In this document: one piece after another, positions 6,276 to 8,805 of the stretch
How the letters are laid out: each line of letters starts with the position of its first letter
Numbering within the stretch: the stretch's first letter is position 1
Origin: Chloroflexota bacterium
GTDB lineage: Bacteria > Chloroflexota > UBA6077 > CF-72
Reading direction: 5' to 3'
Length of the DNA: 8,805 bases
Assembly (NCBI GenBank): GCA_019242065.1
Contig: JAFAWJ010000779.1
Span: 1-8,805, forward strand
Translations under genes and position numbers: made by a program
The notes under the pieces: model-generated
Databases searched by the model: none
Seen by the model: the letters and a program-made list of their open reading frames with translations, nothing else
What the model was told of the DNA's origin: nothing

Positions 6276-7349
6276 CTACTTGACCGGGTAGCCGGCGTCG
6301 GAGAACGCCTTGCGAATCTGATCGTCGCTGACCTGATCGGGCCAGTAACTGACGGTGGCCTGGGTGGCGTTGCCGCTGACGCCGTTGATACCGTCGATCT
6401 GGACCAGGGCGTTGTTGACCTCGCCGATGAACTCGTCGGAGCCCAGTGGATTGGCGAACTGATAGCTGGTCGTGGCCGGATTGCCGGTGTGTGGTGGCGG
6501 CGGACCAAGAACCACCTGCGGTTTGGCGGGCGGGTTCTGGATCTCGGCGGCCGCGGCGTCGACCGCGTCGAACACCTTGGTGTACTCACCGCAGCGGCAA
6601 ATATTGCCGGACAGCGCCTCGGTGACCTCCGCACGCGACGGACTCGGGTTGGCGCTCAACAGCGCGTAGGTGCTCATGATGAAACCGCGCGTGCAGATGC
6701 CGCACTGAAAGCCGCCCTGCATCCAGAACGCGCGCTGAATGGGGTGCAATCCGTCGACACCAGGTCCGGACTGGAGGCTGGCGATCGTCTGGATCTTCTG
6801 GCCGCGGCCGAGACGCGCGCTGTAGACGGAGCAGCCATTGATGGCCTTGCCGTCGATGAGCACCGTGCACGCGCCGCACTGAGCGCGATCGCAGCCAAGG
6901 TTGATGCCGTTGAGTCCTAACTTCTGCGAGGTGGTCGCCCACAACGTTTCGCGCACGTCGACGACCACGTCGTGGTTGATGCCGTCGATGTTCAGCGTGA
7001 TGCGCCGCATGTGTTGCGGCAATTCGCCAGTGGCCTGGGACTGACCTTGCGGCTGCGCCTGGCCTTGCGACTGCGCCGAGGTGTTTGGCGCGGATGGTGG
7101 CGCCTGCACGACCACCCCACCGGCGCCCGTCTGGGCCACGGGCTGCGGCGCTGGAACGGTCGGGGCACCCTGCCGCGTGGCGACTGTGACGCCGCCAGCT
7201 ACAATGGCGGTTGCCGCCACGCCAAGACCGGCACCGGCGATGAAATCCCGGCGGGTAACGACCGGTCGAGCACTTTCAGCACCTTCAGTGGACTCTGAAT
7301 CAACAGGCTGGGTCGGCTGCTCGACTGGCGGTCCGTCGTCTTCCGACAT
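6276..7349 (-). CDS. Molybdenum hydroxylase small 2Fe-2S subunit with Tat signal and HMA-like tail
   Basis: A 357-residue iron-sulfur subunit, about twice the usual 150-200 residues. Order: acidic N-terminus; Tat motif TRRDFI (32-37) with a hydrophobic stretch to residue 57; a Pro/Gln/Ala-rich linker (61-112); a plant-type 2Fe-2S domain (about 115-190; Cys153, 158, 161, 173); an alpha-helical 2Fe-2S domain (Cys216, 219, 251, 253); a proline-rich spacer (272-295); and a C-terminal domain (300-357) resembling HMA folds. All eight cluster ligands are present, so both clusters should form and carry electrons from Mo to FAD. The Tat signal, as in E. coli PaoA, points to export of the folded complex to the periplasm or outer membrane face. 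ATG 7349 is chosen because GGAGG (7358-7354) lies 4 bases upstream; an in-frame GTG/ATG at 7385 would add 12 basic residues. It is the first gene of the operon, 18 bases before the large subunit. Confidence 0.92.
   Translation of the reverse strand: MSEDDGPPVEQPTQPVDSESTEGAESARPVVTRRDFIAGAGLGVAATAIVAGGVTVATRQGAPTVPAPQPVAQTGAGGVVVQAPPSAPNTSAQSQGQAQPQGQSQATGELPQHMRRITLNIDGINHDVVVDVRETLWATTSQKLGLNGINLGCDRAQCGACTVLIDGKAINGCSVYSARLGRGQKIQTIASLQSGPGVDGLHPIQRAFWMQGGFQCGICTRGFIMSTYALLSANPSPSRAEVTEALSGNICRCGEYTKVFDAVDAAAAEIQNPPAKPQVVLGPPPPHTGNPATTSYQFANPLGSDEFIGEVNNALVQIDGINGVSGNATQATVSYWPDQVSDDQIRKAFSDAGYPVK
6279..6452 (-). other. HMA-like C-terminal domain without metal-binding cysteines
   Basis: Residues 300-357 of the small subunit follow the heavy-metal-associated domain pattern. 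A helix containing VNNALVQIDG stands where HMA domains have VxxAL...PG. GVSGNATQATVSYWPDQVS then matches GVxxxxxxxxxATVxYxPxxVS, and a helix ends in FSDAGYPVK, matching the usual AGY ending. The CxxC that binds copper or other metals would fall at Ser304 and Phe307, so metal binding in the normal way is not expected. The match is by eye; the alternative is an unrelated beta-alpha-beta domain. Confidence 0.6.
7014..7169 (-). repeat. Low-complexity Pro/Gln/Ala linker with a short internal repeat
   Basis: Residues 61-112 of the small subunit form an unstructured linker between the Tat segment and the first 2Fe-2S domain. It includes QSQGQAQPQGQSQ. In DNA, a 15-base unit CCTTGCGGCTGCGCC (7045-7059) recurs with one mismatch at 7063-7077, a period of 18 bases, likely from replication slippage. 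The linker would give the iron-sulfur core freedom from a membrane anchor or an export signal. Confidence 0.6.
7179..7259 (-). other. Twin-arginine (Tat) signal or anchor of the small subunit
   Basis: Residues 31-57 contain TRRDFIA followed by a moderately hydrophobic Gly/Ala/Val stretch, the typical form of a Tat signal. The charged N-terminal stretch ahead of it (about 30 residues) is longer than average but acceptable for Tat. No clear AxA cleavage site is seen directly after the hydrophobic part, so it may stay as a membrane anchor. Confidence 0.8.
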
Positions 7350-7412
7350 CAGACCTCCCCCTTTCCCGGAGCGCCTGCTCCTCACTGACTATTTCGACGC
7401 CCGATGTGCCTC

Positions 7413-7442
7413 AGTTTGGATCTAAAGGAAGGAACACGTCAA
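7413..7442 (-). promoter_or_regulatory. Candidate promoter of the Mo-hydroxylase operon
   Basis: On the minus strand, TTGACG (7442-7437) matches the -35 consensus at five of six bases. CAAACT (7418-7413) is a weak -10 at 18-base spacing, about 64 bases before the ATG at 7349. This is the only good -35 match seen in the 116-base divergent region. The weak -10 keeps confidence low. Confidence 0.3.
7415..7426. promoter_or_regulatory. Imperfect dyad in the divergent intergenic region
   Basis: TTTGGATCTAAA is a 12-base near-palindrome (TTT-N-GATC-N-AAA, one mismatched base pair per half). It overlaps the proposed -10 box of the minus-strand operon and is the most AT-rich spot in the region. It could be a repressor operator, but its short length allows chance. 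Confidence 0.2.
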
Positions 7443-7452
7443 TCGAGCGCTG

Positions 7453-7458
7453 TACGCT
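7453..7458 (+). promoter_or_regulatory. Putative -10 box for leaderless nitroreductase mRNA
   Basis: TACGCT ends 7 bases before the GTG at 7466, the spacing expected if transcription starts at the start codon. It parallels the arrangement before the GTG gene at 1867. An SD-like AAGGAAGGAA at 7425-7434 is about 31 bases from the GTG, too far to serve it. No good -35 is seen. Confidence 0.33.
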
Positions 7459-7465
7459 TCAGAGC

Positions 7466-7978
7466 GTGACTGACGAAGCGAGCCTGAAGTTTTTGCGTGG
7501 GTTGCGCGCCGTGCGCGAGTTCACGCCTGAAGATGTTGACGACGCCGCGCTCGACGAGATCCTCGAGGTCGGGCGTTGGACGTCGACGGGTGGCAACCGC
7601 CAGCCGACGGAGATCGTGGTCGTCCGCGACAAGTCGACCCTGCAAAAGTTCGCGGACTGGGGCGCCCGACCTGGCGGTGCCTCGGCGGTCTCGTTGCTGC
7701 TGGTCTCAGCCAGCGACCAGGCCACGCTCGACGAGGGCCGCATGGCCGAGCGACTGGCGCTCGCCGCTCGCGCGTGCGGACTTGGCTCGGTGATTGCCAC
7801 CCTGAAGAATGAGGGTCCGGCAGAGGCCAAGAAGCTGCTGGGGATTCCCGAAGAGCGGCGCGCGACCGTGATCGTGGCGATCGGGCACACGGATCGCGAA
7901 GCGCGCAAGGCGCTGCCCAAACAGGGCGCCGCGGCGCGCAAGCCTATGACGGAGTTTGCGCACTTCGACAAATTCTGA
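7466..7978 (+). CDS. Nitroreductase-family flavoprotein
   Basis: A 170-residue protein of the FMN-dependent nitroreductase fold, expected to act as a cytoplasmic NAD(P)H-dependent reductase of nitro, quinone or enone compounds. Landmarks are LRGLRAVREFTPEDV (residues 10-24, the RxxRxF motif that contacts the FMN phosphate), TSTGGNRQPTEIVVV (39-53, the SxxNxQP loop), GRMAERLALAARACGLGSV (91-109), LLGIPEERRATVIVAIGHTD (124-143) and the family's C-terminal RKPMTEFAHFDKF, ending at the last residue. It is a compact, complete member; substrate cannot be told. The GTG at 7466 gives a start just before the conserved region. The upstream open frame from 7406 adds 20 residues with no family resemblance. 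It is divergent from the Mo-hydroxylase operon, so the two may share regulation. Confidence 0.87.
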   Translation: MTDEASLKFLRGLRAVREFTPEDVDDAALDEILEVGRWTSTGGNRQPTEIVVVRDKSTLQKFADWGARPGGASAVSLLLVSASDQATLDEGRMAERLALAARACGLGSVIATLKNEGPAEAKKLLGIPEERRATVIVAIGHTDREARKALPKQGAAARKPMTEFAHFDKF

Positions 7979-8000
7979 GCGGACGCCGATCTCTTGGTAG

Positions 8001-8032
8001 TCGGGCGGGGCGTCGGAATGTGCCCCGCCCGA
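8001..8032 (+). terminator. Perfect 11-bp GC hairpin before the VOC gene
   Basis: TCGGGCGGGGC (8001-8011) pairs perfectly with GCCCCGCCCGA (8022-8032) around a 10-base loop. It begins 22 bases after the nitroreductase stop. No T-run follows, so it is not a classical intrinsic terminator. The 3' arm takes the first two bases of the GAGGAG SD (8031-8036) of the next gene, so it could instead affect translation or mRNA end stability. The structure is certain in sequence; its role is inferred. Confidence 0.5.
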
Positions 8033-8044
8033 GGAGATCAACCG

Positions 8045-8805
8045 ATGACTCTGCAAACCTCTCAAACGTCTGAACGCCTGCAGCAGGGCGACATCATCTA
8101 TGTGTCACTCTGGGTACCGGATGTGGCCTACGCCACGCGCTTTTTCAGCGGCGTGCTGGGCTGGACCGTCACGCCGGACGCCGGCCCCTACCGACAGATC
8201 GAGGGTCAATCCGTGGCCCAGGGACTCTCCGAGCTGGGCGAGGTCACGAAGTTCCTCACCGAGCAGGGTGTGCCCTCGCCACACGTCGCGGCCTCGACGG
8301 CCAATGTGGGCTTCGTGGTGGACAGTATTGCCACGAGCCTGGAGCGGGTGCGCGCCGCGGGCGGCTGGACGGGCACGCCGCGGCAGGAGCCCTACGGGCT
8401 GGTTGTGCGCTGCGCGGACGACCAGGGCCTGTCGTTTTCAGTGCACGAGTGGCCGGCGGACCTGCCAGGATCGAGGCCGCGAGACGTGCGCCAGGGTGAC
8501 GTGGCCTATCTCACGTTCGAAGTGCGCGACGCGGCGCGCGCGCGGGCATTCTTTGGCACTGCGCTGGGGCTGCGGTTCACGCCGGGGCGGGTTGCCGATG
8601 GCTGGAACATCGCCGACATCGTGCCGATGTCCGGACTGAGCGGCGGACACGCGGAGCAGAGGATCGTGCCGATGTATCGAGTGGACGACATCGCCGCCGC
8701 CGTCGAGCGCGTGCGCGCCCTGGGCGGCACAGCCACCGAGCCCGAGACGCAACCCTACGGTCGCACCGCGACCTGCGACGACGGCCAGGGAACGCGTTTC
8801 TACCT
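8045..8805 (+). CDS. Two-domain VOC (glyoxalase-like) protein, 3' truncated by window
   Basis: An open frame of 253 complete codons runs off the window end. Two vicinal-oxygen-chelate domains lie in tandem: domain 1 from QGDIIYVSLWVPD (residues 14-26) to DDQGLSFSVHEW (125-136), and domain 2 from QGDVAYLTFEVRD (150-162) to DDGQGTRFY at the edge. The halves align visibly, for example ERVRAAGG (100-107) with ERVRALGG (221-228) and PYG in both, so the gene arose by internal duplication. Positions where metal-dependent VOC enzymes have His or Glu (first and last strands) hold other residues. A role like the two-domain CFP32/hydroxylase-type VOC proteins, or ligand binding, is more likely than glyoxalase I. 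ATG 8045 has GAGGAG (8031-8036) 8 bases upstream. At most a few residues should be missing. It may be co-transcribed with the nitroreductase gene if the hairpin between them allows. Confidence 0.82.
   Translation, partial: MTLQTSQTSERLQQGDIIYVSLWVPDVAYATRFFSGVLGWTVTPDAGPYRQIEGQSVAQGLSELGEVTKFLTEQGVPSPHVAASTANVGFVVDSIATSLERVRAAGGWTGTPRQEPYGLVVRCADDQGLSFSVHEWPADLPGSRPRDVRQGDVAYLTFEVRDAARARAFFGTALGLRFTPGRVADGWNIADIVPMSGLSGGHAEQRIVPMYRVDDIAAAVERVRALGGTATEPETQPYGRTATCDDGQGTRFY

Noticed and set aside
7425..7434. AAGGAAGGAA as an SD for the nitroreductase gene
   Set aside because: The nearest in-frame start codon downstream is the GTG at 7466, about 31 bases away, beyond working SD distance.
8100..8639. 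Plus-strand open frame of 179 codons at the right end
   Set aside because: It is in a different frame from the VOC gene at 8045, which shows two recognisable domains and an SD. The 179-codon frame is Arg/Ser/Cys-rich shadow sequence.

Overview
The window is GC-rich and densely coding, with seven protein genes and short gaps. Codon third positions are mostly G or C. Two of the genes start with GTG, lack a clear Shine-Dalgarno (SD) site and carry a TANNNT box just upstream, which suggests leaderless transcripts. Together with an exported molybdenum hydroxylase, this fits a high-GC soil or environmental bacterium of the Actinomycetota, Chloroflexota or Dormibacterota kind. The sequence alone cannot settle the phylum.

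Left part (1-2724, plus strand): a small two-helix DUF3311 membrane protein is translationally coupled (TGATG overlap) to a sodium:solute symporter of the monocarboxylate (MctP-like) type. An inositol-monophosphatase-fold protein follows 9 bases later. It probably has its own leaderless promoter overlapping the symporter stop codon. Several metal-binding residues of the phosphatase fold are altered, including the second Asp of the DPxDG motif, which is Cys. Bases 1-64 hold only the leader of the first gene; I see nothing else there.

Middle part (2746-7349, minus strand): a three-gene operon encodes a molybdenum hydroxylase of the xanthine dehydrogenase/aldehyde oxidoreductase family. The order is small 2Fe-2S subunit, large molybdopterin subunit, medium FAD subunit, with gaps of 18 and 29 bases and good SD sites. 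The small subunit has a twin-arginine (Tat) motif, so the complex is probably folded in the cytoplasm and then exported or membrane-tethered, as in E. coli PaoABC. Its C-terminus carries an additional domain that reads like a heavy-metal-associated (HMA) fold without the metal-binding cysteines. The medium subunit has four cysteines where PaoB and HcrB carry a [4Fe-4S] cluster. The large subunit has the catalytic Glu, an AYRC motif unlike the textbook subfamilies, and an N-terminal extension of about 80 residues. No XdhC/PaoD-type maturation chaperone or cofactor gene lies in the window.

Right part (7350-8805): a 116-base divergent intergenic region separates the Mo-hydroxylase operon from a small nitroreductase-fold flavoprotein. 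After it come a perfect 11-bp hairpin and a two-domain VOC (glyoxalase-like) protein cut off by the window end.

Functionally the locus looks like uptake and oxidation of small organic compounds: a carboxylate symporter and an exported aldehyde or N-heterocycle hydroxylase, with small redox and VOC enzymes beside it. This link is inference from adjacency. I found no CRISPR array, tRNA, rRNA, insertion sequence or phage gene. The most promising new items are the HMA-like tail on the iron-sulfur subunit and the altered phosphatase site.
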